A DNA stretch of 64,000 bases from Rotaria sordida (GCA_905250125.1 CAJNOL010001166.1:1-64000); one strand, 5' to 3'. Shown: positions 49,112 to 60,831, numbered from the stretch's first letter. Notes: generated from the letters alone by a model not told the origin. Program-made: numbers and translations.

Positions 49112-49570
49112 ATGAAGTTAGTCATTATTATTGCTATTGTTCTTCTTGGTTGTATTACATTCAATGAAGGTACCATCCTATTAATTTGTTTTTTTTGAAA
49201 TTTTTTAATTCTTCTTCATTAGCTCTTCAATGTTATTCACATGATACTTGTTCTGCAAATTGTCCACAATTGAGTGAGACAGTTAAAACATGTGGTGGTG
49301 ATGAAAATAAATGTTATAAAGCAGCATTACCAGTTGGTGTTAGTCGTGGTTGTGCTAGAGAACGATGCAATGTTCAAGTACAGAGATCTATCTTTTCAAT
49401 AGAATAAAAACAAAAAAAAAACTATTTTTTATTTATCATAGGTCAATGCTAATTCAGTAATGGCTAATGTATGCTGTGAAAAAGATTTATGTAATTCAGC
49501 AAGAACATCAAAAATGACAATCGGTGGATTTTTTATGATGATTGGCGCTTTGTTTTTGATTCATATATAA
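49112..49570 (+). CDS. Ly6/uPAR three-finger domain protein B, GPI-anchor type
   Basis: Three exons, 49112-49169, 49223-49377, 49442-49570, in phase, 113 residues. The signal peptide MKLVIIIAIVLLGCITF precedes EALQCYSHDTC. Ten mature cysteines include SRGCARERC and the closing VCCEKDLCNSA (CCxxDxCN). The tail GGFFMMIGALFLIHI is a GPI-type hydrophobic end. It is paralogous to the gene 0.8 kb upstream: same order of exons, both with a phase-1 first intron, same LxCYxHD start of the domain; the second intron differs (phase 0 here, phase 1 upstream). AATAAA lies at 49746. Function unknown. Confidence 0.88.
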
Positions 49571-51951
49571 ACAATATGATTAAACTATTGTCTTGAATAT
49601 ATTTGAAATAATCTCGCATTTCTTTTTTTTTCTTTTTTGTTGTCTTTGCGTATTTAGTGTTATATTACATCTATCATAATTGATCTTCTTCTTCTTCTTC
49701 TTTTTTTTTTCTTGTATAGAAAAAATAACCATGTAGAATATTTTTAATAAAAACTTTTTCTCTTCATTTATTTTGTTATGATTTTATTAATTAATTCAAT
49801 TGTAGGATAAGAACTTTATATTATTCCAATACAAGAAAAAAAAAATGAGCAATTCTATGTCGCTTCATCACTGTCTGCATTATTTTTGGAAGACATCGCA
49901 GTTTTTTTGTTTATATTCTTCTGTATTGCATTCTATTCTATTAGATCTCAATGCATCAAAGAGTCAAGACCCTAGATATAATTATTTTGTCTCTATGTCT
50001 TATAGGTCATGTGAATTCAATCAATAATGTCGATAGAATTCTTTCTGATGGAGAAGAAAAACAAAGCCGACTAAAGCATGTCTGCAAATTGCTCAATATT
50101 AGGGCGTTTCCATGGGATGTCGCCAGTCAATCCGGCGATCACGTCCAAATTCAGTAAAACTTTCAGGAATTGTAGAGTTTTTTCTGCTGATCATCCTGAT
50201 TGTAAAATTTTTATATTTGGTCGCTATTTTTAGAGAGATAGAAGTCAAATACTATTGATGCATTTTATATTTTTTTCAATCAATTCAAGTCACATTTTTA
50301 TAGAAAACCCGATCATAGTGCATGATTATCCATTCGGATGGTAAAACCAATTACATATTTGGATTCCTCTTGAAAAACTGTACCAGAATCCTTAGGAATC
50401 TAAAAACTTTTTCGCACATTTTTATACTATCCACTTATTAACAATGTAGAGGAACAGTGTATGAAAAATTCGATCAGAAAGTTGGAATAAATGAGAATGG
50501 TGCTCTTACCAGTTTGATAGAGCCGAACTTGCTCTACAACATCCACTAATTAGTTTTCTCCCCGATCTTGATTATGAAATAAACAACTGTCAAAACTATT
50601 TTAGGTTATAATTTTTCATCAAATTCTAGTGAATATATCGGTGAGATCTAATCAGATGGCTTGTTAACTATTTCAAAATCCACTGAGATTTGAAAGAATA
50701 TGTTGATCTAATCATTTTGGTACTAAATTATCTAATGTTCGGTTCTATTTTCACAAAAAANNNNNNNNNNNNNNNNNNNNNNNNNNNNNNNNNNNNNNNN
50801 NNNNNNNNNNNNNNNNNNNNNNNNNNNNNNNNNNNNNNNNNNNNNNNNNNNNNNNNNNNNTGATGATGTTGAAAGAGAGATGAGTGTTTTTTTTACAGCG
50901 AAATATACCAATTTCTGCAGAATCAGACGGGGAATCTTTCGATATAAAAAATAAAGCGCGAGAGATAAGATAACGCTTAAGATGTGAACAAAATACTGAG
51001 ACTCTCTTTTATTACGCGCTACCCGTTAGTTTTAAATTTTAGTTTCAGTATATAATCACTCGTATTGTATGGCATCACAAAGCACAACTAATTAACAAAT
51101 AGACAGAATCAATGAACACGTTTTTTTTAAAGAGTATTCTTCATCTGATTTAAGAGCTTTTGATAAATCCTTTTTACCTAATAAATATTTGTCCATTATA
51201 GTATATGATAGGGAGAAATTCAAAATAATTGTTGATTAAATCATAGTATTTAAAATTTTTTTGTTTCTTATTGTTCATAGGATTATCAATATTAGCTTTT
51301 TATAAGCAATGTTCGGAAAACTGTTGATGACGAACGATGAATGTTAGCTGAGACGGATCAAATTTATATTCTTTTAAGGATCATTAATATTCGACAACTT
51401 TGAACCATTCTCTATTGGAGATAACTCTATTCAATTTCTGTTTTCTGGTTTAACTCCTGATGACATAATTATTACCTCAGCAACTACCACTGCTTTGTGA
51501 GTACCTTCTTCGCTAGTCGAGCTGTCGTTATCATCTAGAGGTGTTTTTTCTGTTCCTTTCCTCTCACTAATCATATTAATTATTCATGTTCATTGAGAAA
51601 ACAAAAGAAAGAATGTATATGTTGATGTATATGAATTACATGAGCAATTAAAATGCGATAGAAAACCATAGGTAAAGAATTGATTTAAAGCCAAATATAT
51701 AGATTGGTAGTTGTTTATAGTTAGTGGAAAATAAAAATCATCTGTATCAAATAGAAAGAATTAGAATGGCATAAAAATATCAGTAGTTTTTGATACGGTG
51801 TTTTTAATAATTATAGAAATGAAGGTATTTCAGGTGAAAAATGTTGATTGAAATAATAAATAACGCCGTATCAAAAAAAACCAGAAACGACAAAACAGAA
51901 AAAACTTTAAAAAGCAGAATTTTTCTGCTAAAAGCAGAAGAGGTGGCAGCT
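49571..51951. other. Intergenic with a 100-N gap at 50761-50860
   Basis: 3' UTR of Ly6 gene B at the left; otherwise no gene. A region around 50100-50230 (GGGCGTTTCCATGGGATG, AAACTTTCAGGAATTG) looks like a diverged dispersed repeat related to 39830-39960. The gap is exactly 100 N, of unknown true size. Confidence 0.45.
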
Positions 51952-52109
51952 CTGGTGTGGATGTGGTTGTTCTCTTCGTCCATACACACACCCATAACTC
52001 CATACACACACCCACAACTGCATCCACACCTAAATCCACATCCTACATCCACACCCATACTCATACCCACACATTCACATCTACGCACTCACGCTCGACA
52101 CCCTGTTAT
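51952..52109. repeat. Telomere-like patch with long C arm and internal duplication
   Basis: A short G arm (GGTGTGGATGTGG), the loop TTGTTCTCTTCGT, then a C arm of about 125 bases. Within it CCATACACACACCCATAACT is followed by CCATACACACACCCACAACT, a 22-base tandem duplication. The end CGACACCCTGTTAT resembles the CACACCCTATTAT end of other copies. The plus frame 51841-52281 crosses the repeat and is not a gene. Confidence 0.75.
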
Positions 52110-52444
52110 CTGCAATAACATTCTTTTCCTTATCTTTCGCTCTCTCTATACGCGATATATATTCGTGTTTTGTTGTTCTTTGAAGAAGTTACTTCATTCA
52201 TTTTTTTGCGTAGTTTTTTCTTTCTTCCAATACATTCCTCAGAGTGCCGTTTTTCTCTCTCCCTTTGCAGATGGAATTTAATGCACTTCGCAGAGGACTC
52301 ATCATTCGAATAAAAAGCAAGAAGATGTATGAGAAATACAAGAGTACGCTTTTTTTTCTCCTTACAATTAAGTCATCGCTCATACTACGTAAAAAAACAT
52401 CGTATGCACCTTGTTTTTCTCTGTCTCTTTTTTCTCCGACACAT

Positions 52445-55273
52445 CTAGGGGTGGCACTTTATCTTTATTTCACTTTATTAAAGTAAAGTAAAGTAAAGTA
52501 ATCCTACTTTACTTTACCGGATAAAGTAAAGTTGATCTACTTTACTTTATCGAGTAAAGTAAAGTAGATCTACTTTACCCGAAAAGTAAAGTAAAGTGAA
52601 GTATCTCTAACTTTATCGAACAAGCAAAATATAGTAAAATAAGATTAAGAAAAGCATGTAGTTGATGGTTATTCATTTCTTAGTTTATTATCATACATTA
52701 ATCACGCTTTAATATATCAAAAGTTGCGTGGAATTACGGATGAGAAGCCCCAAATTGTTTAAACCTGATTTTATTACTTTGAAAGTCAACATCGAACTCT
52801 CAATATTCTTCACAATTCTGTATTTCACATGGTCACAACTCAAATTTTGATACTTGAGGTCCCCTCAGGTATCGAAAAAACAATTCTCTGGCTATTCAAT
52901 CACAAGTCTTTGTAATTCAATAGCATGAAATGTGCAGATTATGTATATCTCATTTATTTTTAGAAAGTACTCAGATAATATGAAAGATCCGAAGCACTCC
53001 CTGGTATCATGAAGATCTTTTTTTTTGAACAGGTTCATGAAAATCGTACCGAATTCGTTACAGCGAACTTAAAATAAATTTGACTTGACGAAAACTTTCT
53101 ATTTTAACCACACACTCGTTGAGAAAACCTTTTCGTAACTAATTTTTATGAAATTTGGAGTATTCAACGGGGTAGCACAAGGATGACTTTGGCGTTAACT
53201 CATGCAATCTACCTGAAACTTTTTATAGGTAGATCAGAGGTGATATTCCATCAATAATCTACTCAAGCAACTGGTTTGAGTTATGGGTGGCCCATGGAGA
53301 CACTAAAGCAGTGAGTACCCGTATCAATCCAACTGAGTTAACATCTCTAACTCGCACATGTTGACTTAGTTCTATGTTTTATTCACAGATATAACAGTTG
53401 TCTAAGGTCAAATGGGATTTTTATATTCGAGATCTACAGAATATTAGTCAAGCCAGAGGCAAGCGGGATCGTAAGGATGGGGTTTTGAGCCAAAAACGAT
53501 TTTACAGATTCGAGATTTTCAGTCTAAAATGGTGCCATCAGAAAGAGCACATTCAATTGCACGTTTGGCGAAGCTATTCGACAACTGCAGCTATGGATAC
53601 TCTAGTTTTGTAGGGCTAAAAACTGTGAGGGATAATATCATCCAATCGAGATAGTATGTGCCATTTATCGTAGAAAAAAAATCAAACATTCAATGGTTTC
53701 TTATATTTGCTCATCAAGACGTCAATTCTGCAAAAAACAAACTTATTTTCGACAAGATAGAACCATGTTTTAGTGGAATTTCTGGACACTGCTAGTTTTT
53801 AAAGGAGTTAGAGTATTTCCGGTCTTTCTTATAGTCTGAGCACTCTTCGAAGGTTATATAGACAGTTGAATCTTCAACGTTTCAACGTCAATGTTTGAGT
53901 TACACATTTGGGTTCTGGGTGTCTGAACCTTCTAATAATTGAACTTTGGACAGTTGAGCCTCTTTACTTTTGACCCTCCTGCATTTCACTCTTGTCCAGT
54001 GAGTAAAATGTCTACGTGAACTTATTTGAAACTGTTTGGAAAAGTACTCTTGAACCAATTGTAGCAGTGAGTATGCAGGTGTTAGTAAAGCGTGGAGTCG
54101 GGATGTACGGAGATGGGGGCTGAATCGAGAATCTTGGTCTCGTTCATTCTCAACCGAGACTGACCGAGACCGAGCCTCTCGGTCTCGACACGTCCCCAGT
54201 GTGGGGGTACCGGTAGGTATCGGTGGACGTTAGTGTGAAGAGTGAGAGTGAGTGATAGAAAGAACAACATCCACATCTGTAACCATACTCGTCAGTATTT
54301 TATTCAGGAAGTGCCCAAGGGAGCTGCGTTCCCACAAAAATCGAGTTCGCTCTCCGACACTCGCGGAAGTAACTATGTACTTGCCCTCCTGAAAATAATT
54401 TTTCGCTTCCAGAAATTGCAAATCGCTCCTCCGGGGAAACAGACTTGGATAAAACACTGCTACTCATACCCACAATCCACATTCACACCAACATCCCACA
54501 CCCACAGTTCACATTCACATCGGCATTCACACCCTACGACCGTTTACATCGCACCCTCTAGCTATAATAAATATTTCATGTAGTTAGTGGTTTGACTTGA
54601 AATGTGAAGAGGCCCAAAAGGCAACAACTCCGACCGTCAAGACACTGAAATGTCTAGGGCTCTAATGTGTAGACTCAGCTATTGACGCTCAAATGTTGGA
54701 GCCTCAACTGTCTTGCCACTTTCCAAAAATAAATGAGATATACATAATCTGCACATTTCATGCTATTGAATTACAAAGACTTATGATTGAATAGCCAGAG
54801 AATTGTTTTTTCGATACCTGAGGGGACCTCAAGTATCAAAATTTGAGTTGTGACCATATGAAATACAGAATTGTGAAGAATATTGAGAGTTCGATGCTGA
54901 CTTTCAAAGTAATAAAATCAGGTTTAAACAATTTGGGGCTTCTCATCCGTGATTCCACGCAACTTTTGACATATTAAAGCGTGATTAATGTATGATAATA
55001 AACTAAGAAATGAATAACCATCAACTACATGCTTTTCTTAATCTTATTTTACTATATTTTGCTTGTTCGATAAAGTTAGAGATACTTCACTTTACTTTAC
55101 TTTTCGGGTAAAGTATATTTACTTTACTTTACTCGATAAAGTAAAGTAGATCAACTTTACTTTATCCGGTAAAGTAAAGTAGGATTACTTTACTTTACCC
55201 AGTAAAGTAAAGCGTTTTGCTTTACTTTACTTTACTTTAATAAAGTGAAATAAAGATAAAGTGCCACCCCTAG
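52445..55273. mobile_element. 2.83-kb element with >520-bp inverted termini rich in TAAAG steps
   Basis: Ends CTAGGGGTGGCACTTTATC (left) and GATAAAGTGCCACCCCTAG (right) are perfect complements. The left terminal repeat is about 52445-52968, the right about 54718-55273; the right one has about 30 extra bases of AAAGTAAAG units. The outer 150 bases are alternating AAAGTAAAGTA and TACTTTACTTT blocks; the inner 350 bases are unique and nearly identical between arms (for example CAAAAGTTGCGTGGAAT, TTGAGGTCCCCTCAGGTATC). The interior, 52969-54717, has no transposase-like frame. TAGGGGTGG-type ends are seen in hAT elements, but I find no clear 8-bp target duplication. It is either a large non-autonomous element or a fold-back transposon. 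Confidence 0.88.
54198..54535. repeat. Telomere-like G and C patches inside the large TIR element
   Basis: A G-rich patch (GTGTGGGGGTACCGGTAGG, 54198-54254) and, 210 bases on, a C-rich patch (CTCATACCCACAATCCAC ... CCCACACCCACAG, about 54463-54535, ending CATTCACACCCTACG). The spacer is larger than in other copies. Just upstream (54126-54188) CGGTCTCG/CGAGACCG words repeat in both orientations. Confidence 0.55.
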
Positions 55274-55452
55274 TCGAACCATAAGCAAACGTACATTGAA
55301 TGGGTGATCAGGAAATCAATTTCTTTATGCTGCCTCACTGAGCGTTTGAGAAATATTCCGATGAACATCATTCTATTATCAATGAGATATTAGTTCAAAT
55401 TTATCAATCGGGAAGAGCTTTCATCCTGTTTTGCTCCACGTCCCCTCTCTCA

Positions 55453-55797
55453 CAGAAGAAAAATATTTACATTCAGTCTGCTACATCGAACGATGATCCA
55501 ACGCAGGTGGAAGAGAAATGGTCGATTGTGGTGATTCGTCATTCGTTTCTAATCCGTCAGTTCTGCGACAATGTTCAGTTTACTCGGCCCGTGAGTGAAA
55601 TCGATGAACAAGAAGCAGAACGAATACGAACCAACGAAAAAATAAAATGTGTTTAATGTAACGGCTACTATATTGAAGAAGCACAGGCTGTGCAGCAAGC
55701 AGCTATCGCGAGCGCTCTGATGACTACTGAACAGAAAGAACGTGCTGAACGGGTGAAACAACGATTCAAATATATCTATTACAATCGAACTATATAA
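55453..55797 (+). pseudogene. Decayed open frame of unknown family
   Basis: One frame stays open for 115 codons apart from a single in-frame TAA at 55654-55656. It reads QKKNIYIQSATSNDD, VEEKWSIVVIRHSFLIRQFC, VSEIDEQEAERIRTNEKIKC, stop, then CNGYYIEEAQAVQQ and TTEQKERAERVKQRF. The composition and helical character after the stop look like real protein. The stop lies between two cysteines of a possible CxxC motif. The codons are more G/C-rich than in the 24-50 kb block. I do not recognise the family. No start codon is evident, so this may also be an exon. Confidence 0.45.
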
Positions 55798-56216
55798 GCG
55801 ACAGGCACAGCACGGAAAATATCACACAGGTTCAGTGGAACCGTGTATGTTGCCAAGAAGAAGCAGAGATGTATGTGGCTATAGCTTTTAAACAGAATTA
55901 GAAGGCGGTGAATAGATGAGCCTAAACGAGATAGTATACATACGTGATACTGTCTCTGAGTATATTCTCTTATCATACACTTTCATCTTACGTTTGATTC
56001 GTTTCAGATAAGCGCATCATTTATTTTTACCTGCGGTGAATCAATTATCATTCATTCTTGAATTCTGCGGACGGCGTGGGCTTTTATTCAGGTAAAAATT
56101 TTTGTCTAATTCTGAGCTAGGACTCTTTCATTATTATGTGTGCATGCCTTCGGAAGATGAAAGTCGTATAGCTTTATAAAAAAATCAAGTTTTCATGTAG
56201 ACTAATCACTCTTCTA

Positions 56217-56278
56217 TCCCCACACACCCTCGGAATCTTCAGGGTGTGGAAGTGACTGTGTGGAGGCTGTGGGTGGAG
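56217..56278. repeat. Telomere-like patch in reversed arm order
   Basis: Here the C arm comes first (CCCCACACACCCTCGG) and the G arm second (CAGGGTGTGGAAG, GTGTGGAGGCTGTGGGTGG). Most other copies have G arm then C arm on the plus strand. Confidence 0.55.
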
Positions 56279-56392
56279 CAATCATAATGTTAACATTTTA
56301 TCTTAGCAACGAAGATCATCAGATGATGTCGTTTCAATTCTCGAAAGAATCAAAACAGAGTTAAGGGTGAGGGAGAGGTGAGAGATAATGGT

Positions 56393-57169
56393 GAGCTTGC
56401 AAAGAACTGATTCAAAGCATTATAAGGCACATTTCGAACCTTGCTCAGAGGTTCATCATCAGATATGTTTTAAATCGTCGAGTTTTACATGGTCATTCAA
56501 AAGAATAGCTTGAATTGAAACGAAAACGATTCATTATAGAGGTCAAAGAAGACATCTAAGACGACTAAAATTTCAAATCAATAAGGGTTAAAACATTCGA
56601 AGGTAATTTTGTAGCTAACACAAACTATGAGTTGAGTTTGCAAAGAACTGATCGAAAGTATCATAGGAGTAGAAGGTGCGGGTGAACGCGAAATGTTGAG
56701 ACTGATTGAGCTGTCGACAAGATTTTCTGATTCAAAACTGAAAATTTTTGGGAAAAATCGGCTTTGTCTTTGAAGAAATTTGAGGAAGAAAATGAAGAAA
56801 ATGAATGATTTGTCGGTATGAAAAATGAGGATATTTTGAAGGTTTCTGAGTATTTGATCGGTATCCGTGCAAACTCATCTAGAACTATGGATCTCTGTGA
56901 GGATGTAGTCGCGTCTTGAGAGTGTAGCCTCCTCTTGTGTGTGTTGGCTACGAAATTATATTCCAATAGTTAAATGCTTATTTATTTGAAATTTTATTTA
57001 TGTTTGACGTCTTCTTTGACCTCCATAATGAATCATTTTCGCTTCAATCCAAAGTGTTCTTTTGAATGACTATATAACACTCGATGATTCAAAACATACC
57101 TGATGATGAACCCTGGAGCAAAGTTCGAAACATGCCTTATGATGCTTTGAATCGGTTCTTTACAAACTC
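56393..57169. mobile_element. Fold-back with two 164-bp arms, upstream of the dynamin-like gene
   Basis: The left arm 56393-56556 (GAGCTTGCAAAGAACTGATT ... GAGGTCAAAGAAGACATC) is complementary to 57006-57169 (GACGTCTTCTTTGACCTCCA ... CGGTTCTTTACAAACTC). Both are 164 bases. A third, partial copy of the terminal word (GAGTTTGCAAAGAACTGATC) starts at 56633 inside the 449-base spacer. The spacer holds a 101-codon minus frame (56661-56966, MEYNFVANTHKRRLHSQD...), without a recognised domain. The element ends about 150 bases before the GTPase start codon. Confidence 0.85.
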
Positions 57170-57316
57170 ATCCACACTAGACGACGCTATAAATTGACGC
57201 CTCTGGAGAAATAAGAATCATCAAAGAAGAATCGTTTTTCAGAGACGAGCCAGTGTTTTTGGTCATTATTGCAAGTAAATATTCGATTAGTCAGTGATCC
57301 TCGTGAGCGAGAAATA

Positions 57317-59524
57317 ATGTCGAGAAGAAGAAATGTTCAACAGCATAACTTATCGGATGTCACATCAAAAAATGATGCAGCAAGTTCTTTATCGAATTCA
57401 TCATCATCAGTGAATAATTACAATCCAATTGCTATGATCAACAAGGAAATTAACACCGAAGACTGTCGTCAACTACTAAAGAAAGTCGACACAATGCGAG
57501 AGATCTTACAGATGGAAAAGATTTCACTTCCACAAATCGTTGTTGTTGGCGATCAATCGGTAGATCCGATTGGTTCGTATTTTAGATCAACACTCAAATC
57601 TTTCATTTAGGTAGGAAAATCATCGATACTCGAGGCTATCAGCGGTGTTGAACTGCCACGAGCACAGAATATTTGCACACGCTGTCCACTAGAATTGCGT
57701 ATGAAACGCGCTCCGCCTGATACGGAGGACTACGCCACGATTCGATGCACTGGAATCAACGAAGTGATTATCAACGATCTCTCGGAGATAACTGCCAGAG
57801 TGATCGAATGCACGAACTTTTTGACTGGCAACTTGATCAATATTTCAGCATTGCCTATTTTTCTCACGGTTTATAAACGAGAGATTCAAGACGATTTAAC
57901 ATTGATTGATTTACCAGGTCAGAGTTCTGTTGATTGACAATAAAAGAAAATTGAGTTTTGTTGAATTATTCTAGGAATCACTCGGACTCACGTGGAGGGT
58001 CAGTCACCAACGATTTATCGAGATATCGTCTCACTAATCGAAGACTGTGTCAAGTTTGAATCAGTGGTTGTTTTACACGTTATTCCATCATCGGTCGATT
58101 TCACCACATCAGAATCGATCAAAATTTGTCAACGATACGATCCGAGATGTATGAGAATTTTATTCCATGAAATCGAATCTTTACTAATTGATTTTTTTAG
58201 ATGAACGACAAATCATCGCCGTATCGAAAATCGACAAACATGACAAAGGCATTGCAGAGAAATTGCAAGGAATCGGATCTGGATCGCTATCTCTTCCGTT
58301 GGGTTGCGTTGCTGTTCTCAATCGGAAACAAGAGGAAATTGATGCAAAAGTTCCGTTTGAAGAAATGAGACGACGTGAAGAAGAATTCTTTCAAGCCAAT
58401 CCAGCTTTCGCTGATGTACCTAAAGAATACTTGGGTAGGCAAGAATTAATCAAAAAATTAGTTTCAATTCAACAAGATAGGATTCGATGTACGTTGCCAC
58501 ACGTGATCGAAACGCTCAAAGCAAAACTTCAAGCGATGCGAGCAGAACTTAAACAAATCCCAGCAGCAATTTTAACAGAAACGGACACTAGAATTGCTTT
58601 CAATGAAATTCTCCGAAACTATCGCAGAGCTGTTGAACAACGTGCGAAAGGTGACTATGAAATCAAATCTGAAAAAAAGATGGAGGCGTTCAATCCGCAA
58701 GCGCGTGATAAATGGGACGATCGAATCGCCTATCATCTCAAGATGATCGGAAAAAGCACTTCGGATGAGATCCAACAGATTTTGTCGGGATTATCTTCAC
58801 AAGATCAGAGAGCTCAAGTACTACAATCAATCGAGGAAAATTATGGCGGTGGTTTACCGAACTTTCCATCATCAAATATTATTCAACAGCTGTATCAGCC
58901 GTACCATAAAAAGCTTGAAAAGCCGTGCAAAGATCTGGTTCTTTGGGTCGAAGATTACATGATCAATTGTCTTGTTTACATTTTGCGCACAATTTTACCT
59001 GCAGAGGCCAACTACAAAGAGCCTCTGTCCCGTGAGTTGAATAAAATAATCAAGAGTATTATAGCAAACAGTAAAGAAAAGTGCATGGAAAACATCGAGC
59101 AGATGTTGGAAATGGAAGAGAAGGTCTTCACGATCAATCCGTACTACTTGGCGATCTTCAAGAATTTGAAAGAAAAAGAAAGTTAGTCAAATCTCCATTA
59201 AGGTATGAATTCAAAATTTCCCGTACTATTCTGTTTGTAGACACATCGAGCAATGACCTGACGCTTCATGATGTTTCGATTGGCCTTCGAGCCTACTGTT
59301 CAATTGTTCACGCTCGCATTGTCGATCATCTGTCTCAACTTTGCGAGTACTGGTTCATTCGCAATGGTGCACTGATACTTGATGGGAAGTTGAATACGGC
59401 ATTTTCTCCTGCGGAATTGCTGAAGTATATGAAGGAATCACCGTTATTAGAGCAGAAGAGAGCTAATTTGCGTCGAAGCATTGAAGCGATGGAGAAAGCC
59501 TTGGCCGCAGCAGAAAGAGAATAA
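57317..59524 (+). CDS. Mx/dynamin-type large GTPase
   Basis: Five exons, 57317-57559, 57611-57917, 57975-58148, 58201-59181, 59241-59524, in phase, 662 residues. Introns are only 51, 57, 52 and 59 bases. The start ATG is followed by a Ser/Asn-rich leader. GTPase motifs: G1 GDQS|VGKSS at about 78-86 (split by intron 1), G2 Thr in NICTRCPLEL, G3 DLPG at about 181-184, G4 SKID at about 250-253. A middle/stalk region follows (YLGRQELIKKLVSIQQDRI, LPHVIETLKAKL). The last exon is a GED-like segment (LRAYCSIVHARIVDHLSQL, ending LAAAERE). No PH domain or proline-rich tail, so it is of the Mx/plant-DRP type and not classical dynamin; length also fits Mx. Such GTPases remodel membranes or act in innate defence; which applies here is unknown. 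Codon use is less A/T-biased than in the 24-50 kb block. AATAAA is at 59550. Confidence 0.93.
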
Positions 59525-59669
59525 AGAACAAATTCTTTTTCTTCGAAGAAATAAACTTTTAAAACTTTCATCCGACTTTAAGGATGTGAATAACGTTGCA
59601 CGGTAGTCATCAACGCTTTGTCAAAAGATGGGACGATGTCTAAGAAAAAGACCCACCATCCTCTGCGGC

Positions 59670-59909
59670 AGGGTGTAGGTGTCTGGATGTGAATGTCGGA
59701 TGTGGGCGTATATGGGGTGCAGGCGTGGGTTTGGGGTGTCAGTGTAGGGAATGGGTGCGGGTGTGTGAGCGTTGGATGTGGGTGGATATGGGAGGCAGGT
59801 GCGGGTGTGCAGTGTGGGTGTAGCTGTGGAGATGGGTGTGAGTGTAGGTGTACTAGTGTGTGCTTGCTGAAGAAAAGACTCACACCCACATCCACTCACA
59901 CCCTATTAT
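59670..59909. repeat. Longest telomere-like element, complete ends
   Basis: Begins CAGGGTGTAGGTGTCTGG, continues about 160 bases of degenerate TGTGGG/TGTGGA/GGTGCG steps, turns through TGCTTGCTGAAGAAAAGACT, and ends CACACCCACATCCACTCACA then CCCTATTATT. Left CAGGGTGTAGGTG and right CACTCACACCCTA are near-complements, as expected of element termini. It lies about 115 bases after the poly(A) signal of the dynamin-like gene. All frames across it are repeat by-products. Confidence 0.8.
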
Positions 59910-60270
59910 TAAATAATGATTACCGATGAGATGAGATTTTTTTAATGTGTACCTTAATTCCTGTGTTTTAAATGCATTCTGTTTACTGCTGTATCTCACA
60001 ATTAAAATTCGCTATCGACAAACACAAAGTGCACTAGAATATTGCTGAGATTCGTCTTTCAATACTTGTAAATCAGATCGGTCTAGTTTTTTGTTTGAAA
60101 AAGCAGTCTGGAAAATGAAACATTCTAACATAGTTTAAAATTTTCCCTTCCATTTATTATGATGAAAGACTAATTCGGAGCAACACTAAAAATGTCTTTT
60201 CAACTTGATTTTTCGGTCTACTCGGTTGATACTTTTACGGTATTGTCTGAGACGACAGCTGTTGTGAGAA

Positions 60271-60350
60271 GTGTGGGTGTGAGTGAGGATATAGGTGTGG
60301 GATGTGATATTCAGTTACATCTATATATACACGCACATCCACACACAATC
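60271..60350. repeat. Telomere-like patch
   Basis: The G arm GTGTGGGTGTGAGTGAGG, ATAGGTGTGGGATGTG faces the C arm ACACGCACATCCACACAC across a spacer ATTCAGTTACATCTATAT. Confidence 0.65.
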
Positions 60351-60831
60351 GTAAATGATTATATAACTGCTATTAATAGTCAGCAGTCGACCAACTCGCA
60401 TATTACTACTAATAATAATACGCCAAGATTTAATGCAAGAACTTTGTATTTCAATACAAAACAATCTATCAAAAAAAAAATACTTGACAAATCGTCCGTT
60501 CGATGAGAACAAAAACTACGCGTATATTCTCAGTTTTCTTTTGATATTTAACCGAGGAAGAAACAGCGAACTTCAAGACTTCAAGAGACTTTAGCAATAA
60601 AGACTTCAGAAAATTTTTGGATCCGACGCGCTCTAACCTACGCCCTCAATCAAAGAATATCAGTGCCGTACCGTGCTGATGTGAAACAAGATCTGCTACA
60701 TGGTACAAAGCCTTTTTCTTCTGTACAAATGTAGCACGATAGTCATTATTCATTAGTGGCTTTTTGATACTTATTATGCTTTGTATCTAACACTCTATGC
60801 GAAGTACAACTTTTTCTCCGTACTGTATGAG

